From CAZGUG01 sp964529035 (GTDB lineage: Bacteria > Bacillota > Clostridia > Ch29), in assembly GCA_964529035.1 (NCBI GenBank), contig CAZGUG010000012.1, positions 1 through 44,284 on the forward strand: a stretch of 44,284 bases of DNA, given 5' to 3'. Below the pieces are notes generated by a model. That model searched no databases. It saw only the letters and a list, made by a program, of their open reading frames with translations, and was not told the origin of the DNA. Below are positions 16,731-23,831 of the stretch, piece after piece. The translations under genes were made by a program, and so were the position numbers. The stretch's first letter is position 1; every line of letters starts with the position of its first letter.

Positions 16731-17687
16731 ATGAACTCAGACAGGGGGGACAACCCCCAATACGAGAGCAGTGAAAGAAAGCTGGGCATTGCACTGGTAC
16801 TGGCGGGGGGTATATGCTGGGGCTTTATAGGCATCTTCGTGCAGGCAATAGGCCCGGTTATTGACCCTTTAACACTGTCGATAATGCGGCTGGCCGCTGC
16901 CAGTGCCTTTATGGTGCCGGTTGTGATATACCAGGACGGTATTAAATCATTTCTTATACCAAAGAAAAGTTTGCGTTTCTTTGCCCTGTTTGGCCTGGGT
17001 TACTGGACACTCTACCAGATGTGTTATTTTTCCGCCATACAGATGACCTCCGCCAGCGTTGCGGTGATACTCCTTTATACCGCTCCCTTTTTCATAATTG
17101 TGCTGGCAAGGCTCTTCCTAGGAGAGAGGATAACAAAACGTAAAACTATGGCTGCGGTGCTGGGAGTAGCCGGGGTGTGGGTAATGTTCATGTCCTGGAC
17201 CAGTGGTTCTGCGCCGGGTATGACACTGGGCCGCATCTTTGGCCTTGCTGCGGGGTTTTTCTTTGCAACCTATTTCATATACGTTAAAAAGGCGCTGGTT
17301 TCTTCCAGCCCCTTTATAACAGCCTTTTATTCCATGTCCTTCGGGTGTGTATTTCTGACAATAACAACCCTTTTGTTCTTCAGGGACAGAATATACTACC
17401 AGCTGGATGCAAGGACAGTGATGCTGGTTACAGGGCTTGCCTTTGTATCCACCACCCTGGGGGGTACCCTTAACATAATGGGAATGAAAAGAATGGAGGC
17501 CGGGGAAGCGGGTGTGCTGGGGCTTATTGAGCCTATAACAACCCTGATGGCAAGCTGGCTGATATTTGGGGATGTACTTGGGGGCAGACAGGTGATAGGA
17601 GCACTGCTGGTGCTGACCGGGGCGTACCTTATATACAAGCATCCGGCACCGGCCGTGGATGAGGCAAATGGCTCTCCCGGCCGGTAA
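16731..17687 (+). CDS. EamA/DMT-family transporter
   Basis: The 318-residue product has about ten hydrophobic segments in two EamA repeats (LVLAGGICWGFIGIFVQAIG opens the first, around residue 20; LGRIFGLAAGFFFATYFIYV the second, around residue 165). Such proteins export amino acids or other metabolites; the substrate cannot be told. The C-terminal end (KHPAPAVDEANG) is a short hydrophilic tail. ATG 16731 follows GGGGAGGG. It appears to be a single gene, since a separate promoter and riboswitch follow. Confidence 0.88.
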   Translation: MNSDRGDNPQYESSERKLGIALVLAGGICWGFIGIFVQAIGPVIDPLTLSIMRLAAASAFMVPVVIYQDGIKSFLIPKKSLRFFALFGLGYWTLYQMCYFSAIQMTSASVAVILLYTAPFFIIVLARLFLGERITKRKTMAAVLGVAGVWVMFMSWTSGSAPGMTLGRIFGLAAGFFFATYFIYVKKALVSSSPFITAFYSMSFGCVFLTITTLLFFRDRIYYQLDARTVMLVTGLAFVSTTLGGTLNIMGMKRMEAGEAGVLGLIEPITTLMASWLIFGDVLGGRQVIGALLVLTGAYLIYKHPAPAVDEANGSPGR

Positions 17688-17694
17688 GCAAAAA

Positions 17695-17712
17695 GGGACA
17701 AAGAACCGTCCC
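17695..17712. repeat. Small imperfect palindrome GGGAC...GTCCC
   Basis: GGGACAAAGAACCGTCCC lies 8 bases after the transporter gene. A related GGGGACAGGTACCTTG is at 7114-7129. Short elements of this type are, from memory, scattered in many Clostridia genomes. It has no T-run, so it is not a good terminator. Confidence 0.4.
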
Positions 17713-17781
17713 ATATCCATGGGAATTGCCCCCTGCCCGGATCCCCTGTCCAGGCAATAATATCCATGCAGCAGTGAACGA

Positions 17782-17810
17782 TTGACAACGGTGCGAAACT
17801 GCTATATCAT
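17782..17810 (+). promoter_or_regulatory. Promoter of the riboswitch-controlled transporter operon
   Basis: TTGACA (17782-17787) and TATCAT (17805-17810) are 17 bp apart. Transcription would start about 17817, some 14 bases before the first paired stem of the riboswitch. Confidence 0.72.
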
Positions 17811-17830
17811 ACAATTGATAAATAAATATG

Positions 17831-17986
17831 TTGGCTCCGAGCTGTTCGTTTTAAGGCATAAGCTATGAACGTTCAGCCGCTGGGTAGTAAGGGAAACCGA
17901 ACTGCCTTCCGTGTTTGAAAAGGAGTGCCAGACCTATTTAAAAATACCGGTACCTCTTTAATACGGAGGTACCGGTTTTATGTTTT
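17831..17986 (+). ncRNA. Moco-type riboswitch with intrinsic terminator
   Basis: The aptamer spans about 17831-17935. P1 pairs TTGGCTCC (17831-17838) with GGAGTGCCA; P2 pairs GTTCGT with ATGAAC; P3 pairs GGTAGT with ACTGCC around an inner GG-GAAA-CC tetraloop. The conserved 3' strand GCCTTCCGTGTTTGAAAAGG, continuing into GTGCCAGACCT, matches the molybdenum-cofactor riboswitch core as I remember it from E. coli moaA. P3 is present, which favours the Moco over the tungsten-cofactor (Tuco) subtype. The expression platform is a perfect 11-bp hairpin ACCGGTACCTC/GAGGTACCGGT (17946-17976) followed by T-rich sequence, so ligand binding would lower transcription. The 329-base gap 17688-18016 holds this element, the promoter and the small palindrome. 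Confidence 0.78.
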
Positions 17987-18016
17987 TTAATAATTATTAC
18001 AAGGGGGAAAAGACAA

Positions 18017-18991
18017 ATGAAGAGGTTAGTGTTACTGCTGCTTACGGCAGTCCTTGTGTTTAGTCTGGCGGCCTGCACCGGTACCGACAAGCCGGCTTCC
18101 GGGGAAGAGGGCCAGACGGTGGATAAAGATGCTCCGGCACCTCCATCAGATGACATTGACAGAGAACTTCTGTACATATTCCTTGACGGTCAGAGCCTTA
18201 AGGAAGACGGTTATTCCTACAGCAATATAAAGGAAGTAATGGCCGGCAGGAACGTAGACGGTACGTACTATTACGGTGCCTCCGCGGCTGATATAACCGG
18301 TGAGGACCTATCGAACGTTAAGGGCGCATTTCTTGAAGCGGTGGACGGTTATGTCTCCTATATAACGGATGCAGACAGTCTGTACCTTGCCGCCTTCTCC
18401 CATAGGGACGACCAGTACCAATCGGTGGTACTGGATGACAGGCACGTATACGGCGGAGCGGCTGCCGGAAGCAGCTTCAACAAAGGCGTGGTAAATGTAT
18501 ACCTGGTATCAACGCCCGCCGATTTTACCGTTGAAATCCAAAGGAACGGTGAAAAGATAGGGCAGCTTACAATGGACGATTTTATGAGAAAGACCCAGGT
18601 TGCAGAGGACAGGGTTGCAACCGACATGTTTGACGGTTCCTTCCTGCACCAGGGCGGCGCTGCCACCTATGAGGGGCGATTCCTTGGCATTGATTACAAT
18701 ACCATGCTTGCCAAGCTTAACGGAATGGATATGGACCTATCCGGCACCATAACCGAAGTAGAATACTATGGAACCAACGGGCTTGGCGTCCAGGGTAAGA
18801 ATAATGAATATTCGTTAACCGAGGGCGATTCTAAGTACTTTGGCTCGGTGGATTTTTTCTGCATGTTTGACGGGATGACCTATAACAACATAACAAGCGA
18901 CTGCCCCGTAGGCCTTACCGCTTTTATAAACGGTACCGGCGGACGGTGGATGACATACAGTCTAACCGCCATTAATTTCATAATTGAATAA
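18017..18991 (+). CDS. Lipoprotein with molybdopterin-binding-like segments, Moco-riboswitch regulated
   Basis: The 324-residue product has a lipoprotein signal peptide with the lipobox SLAAC (Cys 20), then a Gly/Asp/Pro-rich linker. It has a segment LEAVDGYVSYITDADSLYLA (around residues 104-123) that resembles KAVDGYTSAIGMEETLQDDN in the small exported protein at 78-590, part of a sulfite-oxidase-like fold. No Cys is left after the lipobox except in the C-terminal third, so it is not a typical Moco enzyme. It is the first gene after the riboswitch and is followed by a FecB-type binding protein. An extracytoplasmic binding or accessory role for the transporter is likely but unproven. ATG 18017 follows AAGGGGGAAA. 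Confidence 0.65.
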   Translation: MKRLVLLLLTAVLVFSLAACTGTDKPASGEEGQTVDKDAPAPPSDDIDRELLYIFLDGQSLKEDGYSYSNIKEVMAGRNVDGTYYYGASAADITGEDLSNVKGAFLEAVDGYVSYITDADSLYLAAFSHRDDQYQSVVLDDRHVYGGAAAGSSFNKGVVNVYLVSTPADFTVEIQRNGEKIGQLTMDDFMRKTQVAEDRVATDMFDGSFLHQGGAATYEGRFLGIDYNTMLAKLNGMDMDLSGTITEVEYYGTNGLGVQGKNNEYSLTEGDSKYFGSVDFFCMFDGMTYNNITSDCPVGLTAFINGTGGRWMTYSLTAINFIIE

Positions 18992-19029
18992 CCAAGAGGG
19001 ATAGAATTAAAGTTTTGGGAGAGGTGATT

Positions 19030-20175
19030 ATGATTAGGAAATTTACATCCTTTATGATGATTGTACTGATAATTTTCAATTTTTGCGGCTGCGCATCACA
19101 GACGACGGCCGCAGACGATACCGATACAAAACATATAACCGACCTTGCAGACAGGAGTGTGGCTGTCCCGGCCAACCCGTCCCGCATTGCAGCCATGACC
19201 GGCCCGTCCTATGAGATGGTGTTCATGCTGGGGGGCCATGACCGGATTGCCATGACAAAAAGCGGACACACCACCAATTATCCGCTGGCGCTGCTTACAA
19301 ATCCCGACCTGGCAAATTACGAGGGTATAGGTGCAAACCCCAGCTCGTCGGTAAACATAGAGGATTACTTAAGCCGCGAGATAGACCTGGTTATATATTA
19401 CAACAACGGTAACGAGCTTAAAAAGTTCGAAGCAGTGGATATTCCGTCCATTGTGCTGACGCTAAACACCAGCCCCTTTAGCTCGGTGGATGATGTTATG
19501 GCACAGACGCTTGATGAGTACATTGACAGCTCCACCATCGCAGTTAAGACTCTGGCGGATGTCTTGGGAGGCGAAGCGGTGGAGGAAGCAAAAAAATGGG
19601 AGCAGTACTGCGCCGAAAAGATAGAAATGCTTTACCAGCGCACCCACCACCTTACCGATGGCCAGCGAAAGACTGTGTTTTGGGGTAATACCTGGGGTGA
19701 AAACATACTTGCCTCATACCCGCTGGACAACCGCTATTATGAAATATGGCTGTGCGGCGGCAAGCTGGTGGGACCCGAGGCCGGTACCGGTAATTTCCCG
19801 GAGGTTACAAAGGAACAGCTTTTTGACTGGGACCCCGACATAATACTGGTCGATAACCACGGTAACTATCCTGAGCTTGTGATAAAGAGCATGTATAAGG
19901 AGGGTTCACTATGGGAGACCCTAAGGGCGGTTAGAAACAAGCAGCTTTACAGGATCCCCGCCGGTGTTTTCTTCCTGGACAAGGGTACCACAACAACCCT
20001 GATGCTGCTTTGGCTGGCCACCATAACCCAGCCCGAGCTGTTTGCCGACATAGACATTATAGAGGAAATAAAGTACTACTACAAAGAATTCTATGAATTT
20101 GACCTGACCGACGAGCAGGCCCAGCGTGTATTGGACGGCTGGTACGAGAGATTGGGGGATGAACCTGACCTATGA
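19030..20175 (+). CDS. Iron-complex/molybdate-type ABC transporter substrate-binding lipoprotein
   Basis: The 381-residue product has a lipoprotein signal ending FNFCGC and a class III (FecB/BtuF-like) periplasmic-binding fold: LADRSVAVPANPSRIAAMTG at the N-terminal strand, a YLSREIDLVIYY strand, and FDWDPDIILVDNH in the C-lobe with the two lobes joined by a long helix. The family binds ferric siderophores, haem, cobalamin, and in MolBCA-type systems molybdate or tungstate. The upstream Moco riboswitch makes molybdate/tungstate or a related ligand the best guess. ATG 19030 follows GGGAGAGGTG; the earlier TTG at 19015 is rejected. The end overlaps the permease by 4 bp. Confidence 0.82.
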   Translation: MIRKFTSFMMIVLIIFNFCGCASQTTAADDTDTKHITDLADRSVAVPANPSRIAAMTGPSYEMVFMLGGHDRIAMTKSGHTTNYPLALLTNPDLANYEGIGANPSSSVNIEDYLSREIDLVIYYNNGNELKKFEAVDIPSIVLTLNTSPFSSVDDVMAQTLDEYIDSSTIAVKTLADVLGGEAVEEAKKWEQYCAEKIEMLYQRTHHLTDGQRKTVFWGNTWGENILASYPLDNRYYEIWLCGGKLVGPEAGTGNFPEVTKEQLFDWDPDIILVDNHGNYPELVIKSMYKEGSLWETLRAVRNKQLYRIPAGVFFLDKGTTTTLMLLWLATITQPELFADIDIIEEIKYYYKEFYEFDLTDEQAQRVLDGWYERLGDEPDL

Positions 20176-21239
20176 TGAACAATGCGGCAGAAGGTATACC
20201 GGAAGCAGACATCAAGCATATAGAAAAAAGACCCTCTGCACTTAAATGGACATTAATGGTCGCTTTTCCGATATGTCTTTTTACCGTATCCCTTTTCCTG
20301 GGGCGGTACCTGGTACCGCCAAACCAGGTAATATGCGTACTTGGTCAAAGGCTGCTGGGTTTACCCATTGAAACATTCTGGACCGATACCGTTGAAACGG
20401 TGGTAATAAGGGTGCGCCTGCCCCGGGCAATAATGGCGGCCCTGGTAGGGGCAGGGCTTTCCATGTCGGGGGCTTCCTTCCAGGGGATGTTCCAGAACCC
20501 CCTGGTCAGCCCCTATATACTGGGCGTGTCGGCCGGTGCAAGCTTTGGTGCTGCCACCGGGCTTATACTGGAACTTCCGGCCATAGGCATTCAGGGGCTG
20601 TCCTTTTTGTTCGGACTGCTGGCGGTGGTAATTACATATCTGACGGCCCATATATACAAGGTTACACCCATCCTGATGCTGGTGCTATCCGGCATGGTTG
20701 TATCAACCTTTTTTCAGGCCATGCTGTCACTTATCAAGTTTATTGCCGACGACGAGGAAAAGCTGCCCGCCATAACATTCTGGCTTATGGGCAGCCTCGG
20801 CAGCGTTGGCCTGCAGGATCTGGGGATTGCGACTATCCCCATAATAATTTCCATGGCCGGGCTTTACATGGTGAGGTGGAAACTAAACGTCCTCTCTATG
20901 GGAGAGCGCGAATCGAGGGCTTTGGGTGTAAACAACGAGCTGTTCAAGGCTGTAATAATTATCTGCACCACCGTCATATCATCAACCGCCGTTGCATTCT
21001 GCGGAATAATAGGCTGGGTGGGGCAGGTAATACCGCATTTTTGCCGTATGATTGTCGGACCGGACCATAAGGTGCTTATTCCGGCAACAATGCTTATCGG
21101 TGCAGGGTATCTCATAATGATTGACAACCTGTGTCGCCTGCTTACCGCCACCGAGATTCCGCTTGGTATACTGACGGCGGTTATTGGTGCACCGGTATTT
21201 GCCTATCTGCTTAGAAGGACCAGGGGAGGGTGGAACTGA
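20172..21239 (+). CDS. FecCD-family ABC transporter permease
   Basis: The 355-residue protein has about nine to ten transmembrane helices. Family motifs are RLPRAIMAALVGAGLSMSGA near residue 78, FQNPLVSPYILGVSAGASFG and, near the C-terminus, GWVGQVIPHFCRMIVGPDHK. These fit the BtuC/FecCD/MolB type, which forms a homodimer. The ATG overlaps the stop of the binding-protein gene (ATGA), and its own TGA shares a base with the ATPase start. Confidence 0.92.
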   Translation: MMNNAAEGIPEADIKHIEKRPSALKWTLMVAFPICLFTVSLFLGRYLVPPNQVICVLGQRLLGLPIETFWTDTVETVVIRVRLPRAIMAALVGAGLSMSGASFQGMFQNPLVSPYILGVSAGASFGAATGLILELPAIGIQGLSFLFGLLAVVITYLTAHIYKVTPILMLVLSGMVVSTFFQAMLSLIKFIADDEEKLPAITFWLMGSLGSVGLQDLGIATIPIIISMAGLYMVRWKLNVLSMGERESRALGVNNELFKAVIIICTTVISSTAVAFCGIIGWVGQVIPHFCRMIVGPDHKVLIPATMLIGAGYLIMIDNLCRLLTATEIPLGILTAVIGAPVFAYLLRRTRGGWN

Positions 21240-22027
21240 TGAGCGTAAAGCTGTCCATAAAAAATGCCAGCTTCGGATACAGTGACAGCCAGCTTGTGTG
21301 GAAGGATATAAACATAGACGTCCGGGAGGGAGAGTGCCTGTGCCTTTTGGGGCCCAACGGCTGCGGCAAAACAACGCTGCTTAACTGCATTAACGGCACT
21401 TACTCCTTAAAGGAGGGCTCCATCTTTGTTAATAATAAAAATATAAAAGAGCTGTCCATAATACATCTGGCAAAAACCATAGGCATAGTTTTCCAGGAAC
21501 ACAGCGCGCCCTTTCCCTATTCCTCGCTGGAGGTGGTGCGGATGGGCCGGACACCTCACCTGGGACTTATAGAGACACCGACTAAGGAGGATACAAAGCT
21601 GGCCTTAAGCATTATGGAAGAGCTGGGCATTGTCCACCTTGCAGGTAAAAGCTATACCCACATATCCGGCGGTGAGCGGCAGCTGGTGCTTATTGCACGC
21701 ACCCTGTGCCAGCAGCCGGAGATAATACTATTTGACGAGCCCACTTCGCACCTGGACTTTAAAAACCAGGCAATGGTGCTGCGTACCATAAAAAGCCTTT
21801 CAAAAAAAGGTATGACCATAGTTATGACAAGCCATTTTCCCAACCATGTATGGGATATAGGCACCCGGGTTGCAATGCTGGGCTATGGAGGGATGGTTGT
21901 TCAGGGCCCGGTGGAAGAGGTGATGACAGAGCAAAACCTAAGCAGGACCTATGGAGTGGATACAAAAATATACGGTGCCAAATCGGATGCAGGGTATATC
22001 CGTTTTTGCGCCCCGAATCTAGGATAA
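21239..22027 (+). CDS. FepC/MolC-type ABC transporter ATPase
   Basis: The 262-residue product has Walker A LGPNGCGKTTL, Q-loop FQEHSAPFPYSSLEVV, signature ISGGERQ, Walker B IILFDEPTSHLD and switch TSHFPNH. The H-x-D (TSHLD) D-loop and the C-terminal tail are typical of ATPases paired with FecCD permeases. ATG 21239 has GGGGAGGG nine bases upstream; GTG 21230 touches that site and is rejected. The next gene begins 20 bp on. Confidence 0.93.
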   Translation: MSVKLSIKNASFGYSDSQLVWKDINIDVREGECLCLLGPNGCGKTTLLNCINGTYSLKEGSIFVNNKNIKELSIIHLAKTIGIVFQEHSAPFPYSSLEVVRMGRTPHLGLIETPTKEDTKLALSIMEELGIVHLAGKSYTHISGGERQLVLIARTLCQQPEIILFDEPTSHLDFKNQAMVLRTIKSLSKKGMTIVMTSHFPNHVWDIGTRVAMLGYGGMVVQGPVEEVMTEQNLSRTYGVDTKIYGAKSDAGYIRFCAPNLG

Positions 22028-22047
22028 TAATAACTGGAGGGATTATT

Positions 22048-22842
22048 TTGAAAAAGATTAGTTTAGCGGTATTACTTATTTTTATGATGGTGGCACTGGT
22101 CGCCTGTAGCGGCGGCAAAGAACCGCAGGCACCGGAAGAGCCGGCGGGTACAGAGCAAGGGTCAGGAGCAGCCGGTGAGAACGCCGCCGGGGAAAAGGAC
22201 AAGGGAGATGCGCCTACGTATAAAGAGACAATGGTCCCCTTTGACCAGTTGGTCCCGGCACAGCGTATAGTTATTCTTCAAAACACAATTAACTATTCCC
22301 GGGAAGGCTTTTACAGTGCGGACAATAAACCGGCTGCAGAGGATATCGTGTATAATGGCGATACCGTGGCCGCCTATCCCATCACCTATGCATTGGACTT
22401 CCTTACAAAGGGTAGTAGCGGTGACCTTACCGTAACAAACAACGACGGCAGCACCAAGACCATATCCGCCCATGACTTTGCCGGGCTTTATGTGATAATA
22501 GACTTTACGTCGGATGCGCCCCCGGTGCTTTACAACCCGGAAAGCGGCACCGATCTGACCGATTTTCTATTTGCCGCTACGGCGGAGGGGGAAGCGGTAT
22601 ATTCCGTGGTAAGCGGCTCCATTTATAACGCCGCCGAGGTTATTGAGAATGTGGGCTGGGACACCGACGCAGCCTACAGGTACATGGCCACCGATAAATT
22701 CTATATTCCGGTAGGCCCGGATGAAAGAGCAACCGGTGAGATAAGGGGTACCCTGTCCGGTGCTGTAAACGGTTCCTTCCCCGAACTAAAAATAGCCGGC
22801 GGCAAAATAAATGATGTTTTATATATAGAGTATATGGAATAA
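22048..22842 (+). CDS. Second exported lipoprotein of the transporter operon
   Basis: The 264-residue product has a signal peptide with lipobox LVAC (about residue 20) followed by a Pro/Glu/Gly-rich linker to about residue 55, a typical lipoprotein tether. The body includes LTVTNNDGSTKTISAHDFAG, and GLYVIIDFTSDAPPVL, and ends with ELKIAGGKINDVLYIEYME; the pattern of beta strands suggests a beta-rich or molybdopterin-like domain, but similarity to the other lipoprotein is weak. No Cys remain after the lipobox. The start is TTG 22048 with TGGAGG seven bases upstream; the longer frame from 21850 overlaps the ATPase gene. Confidence 0.65.
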   Translation: MKKISLAVLLIFMMVALVACSGGKEPQAPEEPAGTEQGSGAAGENAAGEKDKGDAPTYKETMVPFDQLVPAQRIVILQNTINYSREGFYSADNKPAAEDIVYNGDTVAAYPITYALDFLTKGSSGDLTVTNNDGSTKTISAHDFAGLYVIIDFTSDAPPVLYNPESGTDLTDFLFAATAEGEAVYSVVSGSIYNAAEVIENVGWDTDAAYRYMATDKFYIPVGPDERATGEIRGTLSGAVNGSFPELKIAGGKINDVLYIEYME

Positions 22843-22863
22843 TTCAAATAAGGAGGAAAGCCC

Positions 22864-23628
22864 ATGATTATGGAAAAAGTTCTGGCTGAGGCTAAGCCTT
22901 ATCTGGAGGGAAGGACGGTGTCGGATCTGGTTATTGGCCTTTCCCTGATAGGCTGTCAGCTGGATAATGGCAATATTGGCGTATCCTATGTACTGCGCGA
23001 GGAACTGCCCCACGGGTGCTCCGCCTTTCCCTTTGCAAAGAAAGTGATAGGAAGACCCGCTTTGGATGTCGCTAAGATTAGCATTTCTACCGATGATTGC
23101 CTGAAACGTTCGGTTGCGGCTGCGGTGCTGGCGGCCGCCGCCTGCTCGCAGCAGCTGCCGGAGGATAACGACGAAAAGCTCTTTGGTATAGATATGCGGG
23201 CGGAGGATACAGTGTGCATGATAGGCCTTATAAGCCCCCTGGCAGTGCAGATATCCAAAAAAGTAAAGGAACTGATCATCTTTGACAAGGGACTGGGCCA
23301 CTGTGGGAGTAACTATAAGCTTTATCCCATGGAGAAGCAGCAGGAACTGATACCAACCTGCGATGTGGTTGTTATAAGCGGTACTACCACAGTAAACGGC
23401 AGCATTGACGGTCTGCTGGAGATGTGTCAAAATGCCCGGGAGGTAGTGATGGTGGGGCCGTCCACCCCGATGTTTCCTAAAGGATGGCAGGACAGCCGTC
23501 TGACGGTGCTGGCCGGTTCGTGCTGGGACAAAGGATACAAGGATGAGCTGTTCAAGGCCATATCCCTCGCCGGCGGCATAAGACAGGTTAGCAAGTATAT
23601 GCAAAAAAAGGCGATAGCAGTTAAGTAA
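22864..23628 (+). CDS. DUF4213/DUF364 family protein (putative heavy-metal chelation)
   Basis: The 254-residue cytosolic protein matches the DUF4213 (N-terminal) plus DUF364 (C-terminal, 'putative heavy-metal chelation') pair: an acidic helix, SVAAAVLAAAACSQQLP, then a Rossmann-like half with ELIIFDKGLGHCGSNYKLYP, VVVISGTTTVNGSIDGLLE and VVMVGPSTPMFPKGW. Such proteins are repeatedly found beside FecCD-type transporters and Mo/W genes. The biochemical role is not known to me. It closes the operon: a 22-bp perfect hairpin terminator follows directly. ATG 22864 follows AAGGAGGAAAG. Confidence 0.8.
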   Translation: MIMEKVLAEAKPYLEGRTVSDLVIGLSLIGCQLDNGNIGVSYVLREELPHGCSAFPFAKKVIGRPALDVAKISISTDDCLKRSVAAAVLAAAACSQQLPEDNDEKLFGIDMRAEDTVCMIGLISPLAVQISKKVKELIIFDKGLGHCGSNYKLYPMEKQQELIPTCDVVVISGTTTVNGSIDGLLEMCQNAREVVMVGPSTPMFPKGWQDSRLTVLAGSCWDKGYKDELFKAISLAGGIRQVSKYMQKKAIAVK

Positions 23629-23684
23629 TTGTCAACAACTAAAGCCGGGGCAATCCCCGGCTTTAGTTGTTGACAATTATTTTT
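23629..23684. terminator. Strong hairpin terminator, 22-bp perfect stem
   Basis: Positions 23629-23650 and 23655-23676 are exact inverted repeats (start TTGTCAACAACTAAAGCCGG) with a CAAT loop, then TTATTTTT on the + strand. It ends the transporter operon and could also stop leftward transcription from cooS. Confidence 0.85.
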
Positions 23685-23685
23685 A

Positions 23686-23771
23686 GGCTTCATGAATACC
23701 CGCTTTATGCGAAGCTTCGGCAAGTTTCCTTGCGGGGCCTTTATTAGCATACTCTAGCGTTTCATGAAGCC
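23686..23771. repeat. Inverted repeat element between terminator and cooS
   Basis: GGCTTCATGAA (23686-23696) is repeated inverted as TTCATGAAGCC (23761-23771), with inner palindromic parts GCGAAGCTTCGG and GGCAAG..CTTGC. On the minus strand the DNA from within the cooS 3' end to about 23686 is an open frame (IRRLVPDEPNKTRLPKLG and on), but it has no start codon with a ribosome site. It could be a structured 3' region of the cooS mRNA or a small mobile remnant. Confidence 0.4.
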
Positions 23772-23831
23772 TTCCTAGTTTGGGTAATCGGGTCTTATTA
23801 GGTTCATCCGGGACAAGCCTCCGGATTTGGT

